The position numbers and the translations under genes were made by a program. From Streptomyces cadmiisoli (GTDB taxonomy: Bacteria > Actinomycetota > Actinomycetes > Streptomycetales > Streptomycetaceae), in assembly GCF_003261055.1 (NCBI RefSeq), contig NZ_CP030073.1:1178001-1242000 (forward strand): a stretch of 64,000 nt of DNA, given 5' to 3'. The first letter of the stretch is position 1, and every line of letters starts with the position of its first letter. This document shows, one piece after another, positions 33,170 to 41,360 of the stretch. Below the pieces are notes generated by a model. It was not told the origin of the DNA, ran no database searches, and was given only the letters and a program-made list of their open reading frames with translations.

Positions 33170-33858
33170 GCGCATGGCATGACGGGCGACGGCGGTGCGG
33201 GCGCCTTTCAGACCTGTGAGCCCCGTCGACCGCGCAGTCGCGGGCGGGCGTCCGACGGAAGCGGTGCACCGGCCCGCGGGCTCCGTGATGACCATCACCC
33301 GGTCACCGGTGACCGGACGCGCGGTGGCGGATTCCGCGGCGGACACGGGCCCGGACTGCGCCGCGGCGGCAGCACTCAGCGCGGGGCGCCGGCGGCACGG
33401 CGCCGGCTCCCGGCGTGAGCCCCGGCACCGTCGCCGTCGCCGCCATGAGGCGGCATGTCTTCATCCGTTCCAGGCCTTCCGCTCAATACGAGAAGAGGTC
33501 TCTCATCGGACAGAATCCGGGGAACGAGCAAGGCGTGTCACGGGCTTGACGTGGCAGGGATGGGCCCTGTCCCAATGGCGACAGCGGCCCGGACAGGTCG
33601 CGGGGGGCGAAGTTCCCTGGCCGGCCCGTCCGAGCCGCCCGCAGGACCGGAACGATCGTCGCGGCAGGCTCTGTTCGGTCGGTCCACAAGGTGGTCCTGC
33701 CGCTCGCCTCGCCCTCCCGGGGTGTCCAAGACCGTGCCTGTGCATGGCGGGTTCAGTGGTGCCGACGACCCCTGTGGTACTGCTGTTCTTCGCCGCCGAG
33801 CGCCGCCGGCCGGGGGCCGGCCGGCGACGCCGACAAGAGCTGAACAGTGGGGGAGCAC
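33170..33858. other. 689-base region without a supported gene
   Basis: The gap between the TrmB/LuxR regulator and the ROK gene. Open frames here are Arg/Pro/Gly-rich and without motifs. It is atypically long for this window, and could be the site of a lost gene. I see only the ribosome site GGGGAG before 33859. Confidence 0.5.
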
Positions 33859-35061
33859 ATGCTGACGCCGAATCAGGCCAGTGCGGGCGAGCTGCTGGAG
33901 CTGATCCGCAGTGGCCGCGCCAACACCCGCGCGGACCTGCAACGCGCCACGGGTCTGTCCCGCTCCACCGTGGGGCAGCGCCTGGACCTCCTCAACCGCG
34001 TGGGCTGGCTCCGTCACACCGACGGCACCTCCACCGGCGGCCGGCCCTCCCACCGCATCGACTTCGACCCCTCGCACGCCTCGGTCATCGCCATCGACCT
34101 CGAAACCCGGCACGCCCGCGCCGCCGTGCTGGACCTCGCGGGCACCATCCTCGCCGAGCACACCGCCCCGCTGAACATCGGCGACGGCCCGGAGCAGGTC
34201 CTGGACCAGCTCGCCGGCTGGTTCCCGGACCTGATCACGGCGGCCGGTATCGAGCCGGGACACGTCTGCGGGGTCGGACTGTCCGTCCCCGGACCCGTCG
34301 ACTGGGAGACCGGCCGGGTCGTCCAGCCCCCGATCATGCCCGGCTGGGACCAGTACCCGATCCGCGCACGTATGCAGGAGGCCTACGCCCGCCATGTGGG
34401 GCGGAGCCTGGAGGACGGCCCCGTCCCCGTCTTCGTCGACAACGACGCCAACCTGATGGCACTCGCCGAGCACCAGGCCAACCACCGCGACTGCGCCGCC
34501 TTCGTGCTGGTCAAGGTCTCCACCGGGATCGGCGCGGGTGTCGTCATCGGCCGTGACGTGTTCCGCGGCGTCGACGGAGGCGCGGGCGACATCGGCCACA
34601 TCCGGCTGCACGACCGGCCGGACGCGCTGTGCATGTGCGGCTCCCACGGCTGTCTCGCGGCGGTGGCGAGCGGGCGCGCCCTGGCCGGCCAGCTGTCCGA
34701 GCTGGGCCTCCCGTCCGCCTCCGGATCCGATGTCAGACGCCTCCTCTCCGAGGGGCATCCCGACGCGATCCGGCTGGCCCGGGAGGCCGGGCGACGGGCC
34801 GGCGAGGTCCTCGTCACCGTGGTCACCCTCCTCAACCCGGGGGTGCTGATGCTCGCCGGTGACCTGTCCGGCGTCCCGTTCATGACCGGTGTGCGCGAAC
34901 TGCTGTACCAGCGCGCCATGCCGCGCACCACCGCCGGCCTCCAGATCGTCACCTCTCGCCTCGGCGACCACGCGGGCCTGATCGGCGCCGCGGCCATGGT
35001 CGTCGAGTTCCTCTACTCCCCCGCCCGGGCCGACGCCCGCCTGGCCGCCCGCGTCGGCTGA
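33859..35061 (+). CDS. ROK-family transcriptional regulator
   Basis: A 400-residue ROK regulator (NagC/XylR type). ATG 33859 follows GGGGAG. The N-terminal winged HTH occupies residues about 5-70 (SGRANTRADLQRATGLSRSTVGQRLDLL). The sugar-kinase-like fold follows with the phosphate motif VFVDNDANLMALAEH, the ROK signature STGIGAGVVIGRDVFRG and the zinc site CMCGSHGC. It probably represses sugar genes until a sugar or sugar phosphate binds. No sugar catabolic operon is adjacent, so targets lie elsewhere or were lost. Confidence 0.9.
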   Translation: MLTPNQASAGELLELIRSGRANTRADLQRATGLSRSTVGQRLDLLNRVGWLRHTDGTSTGGRPSHRIDFDPSHASVIAIDLETRHARAAVLDLAGTILAEHTAPLNIGDGPEQVLDQLAGWFPDLITAAGIEPGHVCGVGLSVPGPVDWETGRVVQPPIMPGWDQYPIRARMQEAYARHVGRSLEDGPVPVFVDNDANLMALAEHQANHRDCAAFVLVKVSTGIGAGVVIGRDVFRGVDGGAGDIGHIRLHDRPDALCMCGSHGCLAAVASGRALAGQLSELGLPSASGSDVRRLLSEGHPDAIRLAREAGRRAGEVLVTVVTLLNPGVLMLAGDLSGVPFMTGVRELLYQRAMPRTTAGLQIVTSRLGDHAGLIGAAAMVVEFLYSPARADARLAARVG

Positions 35062-35094
35062 GGACGAATCGCCCTCACACGGTCAGCACATCAC

Positions 35095-35970
35095 CTAAGC
35101 CCGCACCGCTTCGAGCAGGGTGTCGGCCGCGAGCAGTCCGAGTGCGTGGGAGGCGAGGGGGCTGTCACCGGTGAGGAGTTGCCGATCCCGGATGGTCCGG
35201 CCCGTCATGTCGTCGTTGACGACGTTCAGGCCCTGCTTGCCCAGCAGGTCGGCGACGAGCCACGGCAGGCGGCCGGGAAGGTAGCCGATCTCGAGGTTCG
35301 GCCCTTCGTCGAGTGCGTCGGGGAAGACGCAGACCGAGTAGCCCTTGAACGGGGATTCGTCCTTCCCCAGGGTGGCGGCGAGCAACGCGGCCGGGCCGTG
35401 GCACAGGGTGATGACGAACTTGCCGTTCGCCAGCGCCCAGTCGAGAGTCCGGCCCACGGACACGCTGGTGGGCAGACCGACCACGGCTCCGTGTCCGCCG
35501 GGGATGAAGACGGCGATGTAGTCCGAGTCGTCGCCCAGTTCACCGGCGACCACGTCGGACAGCCGCAACGGCTCCTTGAGCTTCGGCTTGAGCGCCTCGT
35601 ACGCGCCCATGACCGCTTCGTCCTCGTGCGGCATGGCCCACAGTTCGAGTTTCGCCGGGTAGCCCTCCAGCGTGGCGACGTCCACGCCGAAGCCCGCCTC
35701 CATGAGGTGGTGGATCGGGAGGAGCATCTCCACGGGGTGGTTTCCGGTGGAGAACATCCTGCCGTTCTCCAGCAGGACGTAGCGCTCCCCGGCCGCGATC
35801 ATGAGCACCTTCCACCTGCCGCCGGTGTAGGCGCCCTTGTGTTTCACCCCGTCGAAGTTCGTCTTCGCCGACACGTATTTGGTCAGGGAGTACGGCGACG
35901 GGAAGAACGCGTTGTCCTCGGCCGGATCCGGCGTGGGATCCCTGCTCACATTGTCTTCGACATTCGACAT
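35095..35970 (-). CDS. hchA: DJ-1/PfpI family Hsp31-like glyoxalase III/deglycase
   Basis: A 291-residue DJ-1 superfamily protein of the Hsp31 (HchA) type, with the long N-terminal extension of that group. The nucleophile elbow [11 protein letters not shown] carries Cys190 and His191, matching the position of E. coli Hsp31 Cys185-His186, and FPDALDE offers the Asp. The early [10 protein letters not shown] and [19 protein letters not shown] stretches are characteristic. It is expected to turn methylglyoxal into lactate without glutathione, and to act as a holding chaperone. It stands alone with a 309-base upstream gap. Confidence 0.9.
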   Translation of the reverse strand: MSNVEDNVSRDPTPDPAEDNAFFPSPYSLTKYVSAKTNFDGVKHKGAYTGGRWKVLMIAAGERYVLLENGRMFSTGNHPVEMLLPIHHLMEAGFGVDVATLEGYPAKLELWAMPHEDEAVMGAYEALKPKLKEPLRLSDVVAGELGDDSDYIAVFIPGGHGAVVGLPTSVSVGRTLDWALANGKFVITLCHGPAALLAATLGKDESPFKGYSVCVFPDALDEGPNLEIGYLPGRLPWLVADLLGKQGLNVVNDDMTGRTIRDRQLLTGDSPLASHALGLLAADTLLEAVRA

Positions 35971-36279
35971 GCCAATGACCTGCTTTCATGGCCCGGTGAA
36001 AGTCTCGACGGCGAGAGAACGCGCGACGGGAGGGCGGCGAGACGGGCTGTCACTGATTGTCGTGCTGCGATGATCCATAAACAGGCTATCGCGCGCGGAT
36101 CCACCTGGCACGTCGGTCCGAGCGGCCGGCGGTGGCGGCCACGGCCGCCGAACAGCCCGGCCTCACCAGGGATTTCCCGGTCGCGACGCGGCCGATCGGC
36201 AGTCCCGCAGGAACGGCTCCCCGGCATCGGGCTCGGCGACGGGTCAGGTCCGGAAGGCCACGCGCACCGCGGTCGCGTC
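35971..36279. other. 309-base intergenic region
   Basis: The gap between the hchA start and the MFS pseudogene end. It contains the small stem TCTCGACGGCGAGA near 36003-36017 and the sequence CTGTCACTG at 36049, which is not followed by an ECF41-like -10. No gene is supported. Confidence 0.45.
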
Positions 36280-37245
36280 CTACGCTTCCCGGCCGGTCTC
36301 CCCGCCGCGGCCTCGCACGGCCAGTCCCACAAGTACCGATCCCGCCAGGACGATCAGTGCCGCCGCGTGGCCGACGGCTGTCGCGCGCAATCCGAACGCC
36401 GTGGACGCCACGCCCGCCGCGATGGCCGGGATGCCGAACGCCAGATAGCTGACCACGTACACGGTCGAGAACAGCGAGGCCCTCTCCTCGGGGGCCGCCA
36501 GGGGAGCGAGCGCGCCGAAGGCACCCAGGAAGAACGCGCCGCAGCCGTAGCCCGCGACGGCCGTGCCGACGAGGTACGCGGCCGGGACGCCGGCCGCGAC
36601 TCCGACGAGTGTGACGACCATGCCGGCGGCGAGCGCCACGGACCCGATGACCAGTACTCCGCGTGGCTCCCGGCGCCGCAGCGTGAACGACCCGAGGGCT
36701 CCGCTCGCGGTGAGGATGCCGACGACCACGCCCGCGACCAGGACGTTCTGCGCATGCAGCACCGTGGCCGTGAGCGCGGGGCCGAGCGACAGGTGGAATC
36801 CGCCCAGCGCCCAGAGGGCCACCAGGCTGGGAGTGCTGAGCAGGAAGTGCGGGCGGATCCGGCCGGGCACCGCGACACGGGGACGATGCGATCTCCAGGC
36901 TCCGGGGCGGCGCGCGGCCGTCTCGGGCATCAGGGCGACACCGGAGGTGGTGATGAGGAAGACCGCGATCAGCAAGGCGTGGACCAGGGTGGTCGGCATG
37001 GGGGCGTACTGCACCAGGAGCCCGGATCCCAGGGCGCCGACGGCGAGGCCGAGGGTGGTGGAGACACCGTTCACGGTCGCCGCCAGGCGCGGGTTGCGCC
37101 CGGCCTGAAAATCGACCAGACCGGCGGTGACGGCACCGGTGGCGGCGCTCGTGGCCACGCCCTAAACGGCGCGGGCGAGCATCAGCCGGCCGACCCCGTC
37201 GGCGGCGATGAAGAGCGCCATCGAGCCGGCCTCCACGACAAGCAT
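36280..37245 (-). pseudogene. MFS transporter, 5'-truncated with in-frame stop
   Basis: The minus strand encodes the C-terminal three quarters of an MFS protein. From 37245 it reads MLVVEAGSMALF and GRLMLARAV, then an in-frame TAG (37162-37164) where homologues have Gln, then GVATSAATGAVTAGLVDF and a further nine or so membrane spans to the stop at 36280. The first spans, roughly 70-90 residues, are missing. The break coincides with the start of a truncated TetR gene on the other strand. A GTG at 37158 could restart translation but would give an incomplete transporter. Confidence 0.85.
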
Positions 37246-37682
37246 CTACCGGCCCTGGGGCGATGTTCACCAGCTCCTCGCGTCCGTCGCGAGGGCCGTC
37301 TCGCGCCGGAGGCCCTCCCCGCGGACACCGGGAGAGCCTGCGGGAGGATCTGGCGACCTGGGCGGTGGACCCGCTGGACCACATCAGCGCACCCGAGGGG
37401 GCGGCCTCGCCGCGCACCGTCATCAACGCGACCGCGGAGGGCGAGGTGCGCGATCGCTGTCTGCGCAAACGGTCCGATCAGCTCGACCTGATCATCGAGC
37501 GCGCGCGGGCGCGCGGCGAGTCCGGGCCGACCACGGACCAGGTCATGAACCATGTTCTCGCCCCGCTGCACTTCCGCGTCCTCTTCGGCGTCGCGGCGAC
37601 GGACGGCGCCCGTGCCCGCGCCCTGGTGGACGACCTGCTGTCCTGGGTACCGGCGACAACCGCCCCGGCCGACCCGGCGTAA
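37244..37682 (+). pseudogene. TetR-family regulator remnant, 5'-truncated and frameshifted
   Basis: From 37244 one frame gives IYRPWGDVHQLLASVARAVS, the end of a TetR HTH (homologues read IYRRWG). A second frame gives EALPADTG and a third gives ESLREDLATWA onward, so at least two frameshifts lie between about 37295 and 37335. The third frame continues through a full ligand-binding domain (VINATAEGEVRDRC, VMNHVLAPLHFRVLFG) to the stop at 37682. The DNA-binding N-terminus is missing. It is head-to-head with the truncated MFS gene. Confidence 0.82.
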
Positions 37683-37790
37683 GGCGCCCAGCACAGGCCG
37701 GGACCTCGGCCCGTACCGACCGCGGTGGGTGACGGCGCAACCGGGCTCCGGTGCGACTGAGCCGACACCAGCGCACACCCGGCACCCCCG

Positions 37791-37821
37791 GCGCTTCGGA
37801 AGCGCTTCAGAGCGCTTCGGA
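37791..37821 (+). repeat. three short GCGCTTC repeats
   Basis: GCGCTTCGGAA, GCGCTTCAGA and GCGCTTCGGA in tandem. The surrounding gap 37683-38127 is rich in short repeats and has no supported gene. Confidence 0.5.
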
Positions 37822-37931
37822 TGCGTCCTCCACCGCGCCACGGATGAGTACCACGACTCCGCCACGCATGAGCACGGCTCCACCACGGACATGGGCACGG
37901 CTCCGCCGCACATGACGCCACGGCCTCTTTT

Positions 37932-37947
37932 TGGACTTGCGAGTCCA
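37932..37947. promoter_or_regulatory. TetR operator upstream of SDR gene
   Basis: Perfect palindrome TGGACT-TGCG-AGTCCA, flanked by T-runs on both sides. Nearly the same 16-mer lies before the TetR gene at 39686-39701. It lies about 180 bases before the SDR start at 38128. Confidence 0.75.
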
Positions 37948-38072
37948 TTTTTGGCGTCGCACAGTGGCACTGCGCACCACCCCGGCCGTCCAGGGCCGGT
38001 CGACCCAAGGCGGCATGCCACCTCGGCCGTTCGTTCTCACGGTGCGGAACCGAACAGTGCAGTGCCGGCAGC

Positions 38073-38117
38073 GCAGCACCGAGCAACGCAGTACCGAGCA
38101 ACCCAGTACCGAGCAAT
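38073..38117 (+). repeat. three tandem 15-bp repeats in leader of SDR gene
   Basis: GCAGCACCGAGCAAC (38073-38087), GCAGTACCGAGCAAC (38088-38102) and CCAGTACCGAGCAAT (38103-38117). They end at the first in-frame ATG of the SDR gene, just before the ribosome site used by the chosen start. Confidence 0.75.
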
Positions 38118-38127
38118 GGAGTGGACC

Positions 38128-38892
38128 ATGTCGATGCGACTCGGGGGCAAGACCGCCCTGGTGACCGGGGCGACCAGCAACATCGGGCGGGCGATCGCGG
38201 AGGCCTTCGCAGCCGAGGGGGCACACGTCGTCGTCTCCGGCCGCAGCAAAGAGCGAGGCACGGAGGTCGTCGCCGGGATCCGCGCGCGCGGCGGGCGCGC
38301 CGACTTCGTACGGGCCGACCTGGACGGAAGCGCCGCCGCCTCACGGGCACTGGCATTGGACGCGACGCGGGTGCTCGGCGGCCGTGTCGACGTGCTGGTC
38401 AACAACGCCGGCATCTATCCCGCCGACACCACGGCGGCCACCGACGAGGAGACCTTCGACCGCGTCTACGCGATCAACGTCAAGGCCCCGTTCTTTCTGA
38501 CCGCGGCCGTCGCGCCGGCCATGGTGGACGCGGGCGGCGGAACGATCGTCAACCTGGGCTCCTGGATCGCGCGCCTCGGCATTCCGATCGGCGCCCTCTA
38601 CAGCTCGACCAAGGGAGCCGTGGAGACCCTGACCCGGGCCTGGGCGGCCGAGTTCGGACCGCAGGGCGTCCGGGTGAACGCGATCTCCCCCGGTGTCGTG
38701 CTGACACCCGGGCCCAGAGAGATCCACCCCGCCGAGGCCATGATGAAGGGCACCCCGGCAGGCCACGTGGGCACACCCGAGGCCATCGCGAACGCCGCGG
38801 TGTACCTGGCATCCGACGAGTCCTCATTCGTGCACGGCACCGTGCTCGACGTCGACGGCGGCCGCACCACCGCCGCGGTCATCGCGAGCTGA
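38128..38892 (+). CDS. short-chain dehydrogenase/reductase
   Basis: A 254-residue classical SDR with a complete active site. The cofactor motif is ALVTGATSNIGRAIAE, the NNAG motif VLVNNAGIYPAD, the catalytic Ser in NLGSWIARLG, and Tyr-Lys in LYSSTKGAVE. The end reads VLDVDGGRTTA. VSGRSKER after beta-2 suggests NADP preference. ATG 38128 is chosen because GGAG lies 6 bases upstream; ATG 38116 and 38134 are alternatives. The divergently oriented-looking TetR gene at 39059-39667 shares an operator with this gene and probably represses it. Confidence 0.9.
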   Translation: MSMRLGGKTALVTGATSNIGRAIAEAFAAEGAHVVVSGRSKERGTEVVAGIRARGGRADFVRADLDGSAAASRALALDATRVLGGRVDVLVNNAGIYPADTTAATDEETFDRVYAINVKAPFFLTAAVAPAMVDAGGGTIVNLGSWIARLGIPIGALYSSTKGAVETLTRAWAAEFGPQGVRVNAISPGVVLTPGPREIHPAEAMMKGTPAGHVGTPEAIANAAVYLASDESSFVHGTVLDVDGGRTTAAVIAS

Positions 38893-39058
38893 CGCCCCGC
38901 CGGCAGCGGACGGGCACAGTGGGTCGGCGGACTCCGATAACACCGCCCGCCCCCGCGCACACGCCGCCGCCGGAGTACGGCGCCGGCGGCGGACATCGCG
39001 CGGTCCGGCGGGATCGGCCGCCCCTGCGACGTCCGGGGCGTGCGGTGCCGACGCCGGG

Positions 39059-39667
39059 TCACGCCATGGCGTCGCCCGCGCGCCGCAGGTCCTCGATCCC
39101 CTGGGTCAGCGCGACCCGCAAGTGGGTGGACTGCCCCGTCGACAGCAGGATCGCCACACCCCCCTGGATCGCGGTCAGCAGCGCGGTGGCCCGCGTGTCC
39201 ACATCGAGGTCGGCGGGCAGCCTGCCCGCCGCCTGGAGGGCCCGGACACCCGCGGCCAGGCTCTCCTGCCAGCCACGGAGCAACTCGATCAAGATCGCCC
39301 GCGCCCCGGGACTCGAACGGCCGATCTGCGAGAACAGCGTGCCCAGCGGACACTGCTCGCCCTGTGTCTCGTACCGCTTGATCACCACGTCCCGCCACCG
39401 CTCCCAGGCCGCCCACGAATCGAGGCACCCCAGGTACGGCTGCTGGTCCTCCAGGACCTGATCCGCCTCGAACCGGGCCACGGCGAGCAGCAGTTCGTCC
39501 TTGCCCGCGGGGAAGTAGTGGAACAACTGGCTCTTGCTGGTGCCGGTCTGCGCCATGAAGTCGTCCAGCGTCGCCGTGCCGACGCCCTTCTCGCGCAGGA
39601 CCGTCGCGGCCCCCTCGACGATCCGCCTCCGCGTCGCCCGCCCCTTCGGCGTCAACTCCCCGGGCAT
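39059..39667 (-). CDS. TetR-family regulator
   Basis: A 202-residue TetR regulator. The start at 39667 follows AAGGAGG; the longer frame is rejected. The HTH is at about residues 10-55 (TATLDDFMAQTGTSKSQLFHYFPAGKDELL) and the ligand domain shows the CPLGTLFSQIG stretch of the TetR_C_6/YcdC-like subgroups. It is convergent with the SDR gene at 38128. The palindrome at 39686-39701 lies in its own promoter and a matching one precedes the SDR gene. Confidence 0.88.
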   Translation of the reverse strand: MPGELTPKGRATRRRIVEGAATVLREKGVGTATLDDFMAQTGTSKSQLFHYFPAGKDELLLAVARFEADQVLEDQQPYLGCLDSWAAWERWRDVVIKRYETQGEQCPLGTLFSQIGRSSPGARAILIELLRGWQESLAAGVRALQAAGRLPADLDVDTRATALLTAIQGGVAILLSTGQSTHLRVALTQGIEDLRRAGDAMA

Positions 39668-39685
39668 GGCCGGCCTCCTTTGAAA

Positions 39686-39701
39686 TGGACTCGCCGGTCC
39701 A
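39686..39701. promoter_or_regulatory. TetR autoregulatory operator
   Basis: TGGACTCGCCGGTCCA, a 16-bp palindrome with arms TGGACY and RGTCCA. It lies 19 bases before the TetR start and matches the palindrome at 37932-37947 in arms and spacing. Confidence 0.75.
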
Positions 39702-39770
39702 GCGTAAGGGCGACCTCGGCGGGGGTCACGTTCCACCGGAGAGACCGGGGCGAACGAGCGGCACGAGAAC

Positions 39771-39798
39771 GTAAAATGTCCTTTTTGTTGCATTTTAC
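39771..39798. repeat. AT-rich 8-bp inverted repeat
   Basis: GTAAAATG (39771-39778), 12 T-rich bases, CATTTTAC (39791-39798), followed by TCTAAATTGTTGCC. Such AT-rich DNA is exceptional in this window. It lies in the 515-base gap between the TetR gene and the Gly/His-rich protein gene. It may be an operator, promoter region or silencer-binding site. Confidence 0.6.
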
Positions 39799-40182
39799 TC
39801 TAAATTGTTGCCTCTGCGACCACGCCCGGACTAACGTGAAAGCACGAGATGTCGTAAAGGGTTCAACCAATAATGAGACCTCGGCATCTCCAAGACCGAT
39901 CGGGACGTGACCGAAGGCCGCGGACCGAGCGGCGGGGCGGTGTCGTGCAACGACGGCCGGTCGTCCTTTCCCGGAACGGCAGTCGTCAGTCCGATGCCGA
40001 ATCCCATCCGCACTTGCTCACCACGCTGATGAAACGGCGTCAGATCCGCCGCGCGTGGTCGGGCGCCGGTGCCGGACAGGGTCGCACCGCCCCGCGCGTC
40101 CGATGGCCAGGACGGGCCGGATGCGCACCGGGACCCAGGATTTTTCGGGTCCGAAACCCTCTCCTCCCGGAAGGGAAGAATC

Positions 40183-40608
40183 ATGAGCACACTCGCCTCC
40201 AGGCCGGGACGTCTGATTGCCGGAGTGTTCGCAGCCGCTGTCCTCGCGTTCACCGGCGTCGGCGTCGGCACAGCCGGCGCGGCCGACTGGAACCACGGTG
40301 ACTCCGGATACTCCCACCACGACAACGGACGTCACAGCGAAGGCCGTTACAGCGATTTCGTCCGGTTCGACAATGATCACGACCACTGGGGCGGCTACGG
40401 CTACGGCTACGGCGACCACGACCGCGGTTTCGGTGGCCATGGCGGCTACGGTGACCACGGCGGCTACGGCGGTCATGGTGGTCATGGCGGTGGCTACGGC
40501 GGCCATGGCGGTGGTCACGGTGGCGGCGGCCATGGCGGTGGTCACGGTGGCGGCGGCCACGGTGGCGGCGGCCACGGTGGCGGCGGCCACGGTGGCGGCG
40601 GCCACTAG
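40183..40608 (+). CDS. secreted glycine/histidine-rich protein
   Basis: A 141-residue exported protein. The start follows AAGGGAAG. The signal peptide spans residues 1 to about 33-34 (basic N-terminus, hydrophobic core, cleavage near GTAGA-ADW). The mature half starts with Asp/His/Tyr-rich sequence (GDSGYSHHDNGRH), then becomes GGHGGYGDHGG-type and ends in repeated GGGGH units down to a final His. The DNA repeats match (GGTGGCGGCGGCCAC units, 40520-40605). The density of His suggests metal binding outside the cell, but this is inference. There is no known domain and no adjacent metal transporter. Confidence 0.82.
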   Translation: MSTLASRPGRLIAGVFAAAVLAFTGVGVGTAGAADWNHGDSGYSHHDNGRHSEGRYSDFVRFDNDHDHWGGYGYGYGDHDRGFGGHGGYGDHGGYGGHGGHGGGYGGHGGGHGGGGHGGGHGGGGHGGGGHGGGGHGGGGH

Positions 40609-40620
40609 TTGAGTGAAACC

Positions 40621-40648
40621 GGTTCCCCGCCCTCCCCGGCGGGGAACC
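40621..40648 (+). terminator. hairpin after Gly/His-rich gene
   Basis: Perfect 11-bp stem GGTTCCCCGCC (40621-40631) with GGCGGGGAACC (40638-40648), beginning 12 bases after the stop. Confidence 0.8.
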
Positions 40649-40764
40649 CATCACATCGCCGGCGGGACATTCCGACGGTCCTCGCGCAACGGGTCATCCG
40701 GCCGCTCACGTCGCCAGGCGTGAGCGTGCCGGAGGCCCGTTCTGCTGTGGTGACCGAGATCCGG

Positions 40765-41040
40765 TCACGGTGCGTCGCCCGACCAGTCCAGGCGGGTCGG
40801 GTCGCCGGGGCGTGGGTCGTACACGGCCCGCCCGCCGCCGCCGAACCGTCCCAACTCCGTCTCCAGCACGACACCGGCGTCCATGTCGGCCGCGGTCCAG
40901 CCCGTGATGTCGAGCAACAGGCCGTCCAACGGCCCGCCGACCAGTTCCGCGTAGTCCCGTCCCTGGCGCGGGCTCCGCCGGGGATCGTCGTGGTCCGCTC
41001 CGTAGACCCGGCCGCGCAACAGCTCCTCGTCCCTGTCCAT
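40765..41040 (-). CDS. small hypothetical protein
   Basis: A 91-residue acidic protein beginning MDRDEELLRGRVYG and containing ELVGGPLDGLLLDITGW and ALYDPRPGDP-like AVYDPRPGDPTRLDW. A purine-rich GCTGGGGGC precedes the ATG. I recognise the general type as a conserved short Streptomyces protein, but no function is known to me. It has no signal peptide or membrane span. It is divergent from the wall-anchored hydrolase 320 bases away; that gap shows no other gene. Confidence 0.65.
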   Translation of the reverse strand: MDRDEELLRGRVYGADHDDPRRSPRQGRDYAELVGGPLDGLLLDITGWTAADMDAGVVLETELGRFGGGGRAVYDPRPGDPTRLDWSGDAP

Positions 41041-41360
41041 GCCCCCAGCGTCGCAGCCACCACTGACAACGACGGGAGACGACGGCCGTCCGGTCCTGCG
41101 AGATGTTCGTCGGCGCGCCTCGTCCGGTCCTGCCCGTCGCGCGACCGCCGCACCGGCTGGCCGCGGCGGACGGCGCAGGTCCGCGCACCAGCACCCAGGA
41201 CCACTCGCCGCCCAGCATGTTCGCCGCCGTTCCACACGCGGGAGCGGGCCGCACCACCCGGACGGACGCGCCCGTTCACCCGGATGCCGTCCCGGCCGCG
41301 CCGTACCGGCGGCTCCCCGGAACGCTGAGGTCCGACACCCCCCTCAGAGACGGGAACAAC

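Noticed and set aside
33179..33846. Long plus- and minus-strand open frames in the gap before the ROK gene
   Set aside because: Arg/Pro/Gly-rich composition and absence of motifs indicate chance frames in GC-rich DNA.
36048..36055. TGTCACT in the hchA upstream gap
   Set aside because: It points away from hchA and has no -10 element at the correct distance.
37263..37682. Intact small regulator from ATG 37263
   Set aside because: It lacks the DNA-binding domain, whose end is found in another frame just upstream; this is a broken TetR gene.
39855..39875. GGGTTCAACC resembling a tRNA T-arm
   Set aside because: No acceptor stem, anticodon arm or D-arm can be drawn around it.
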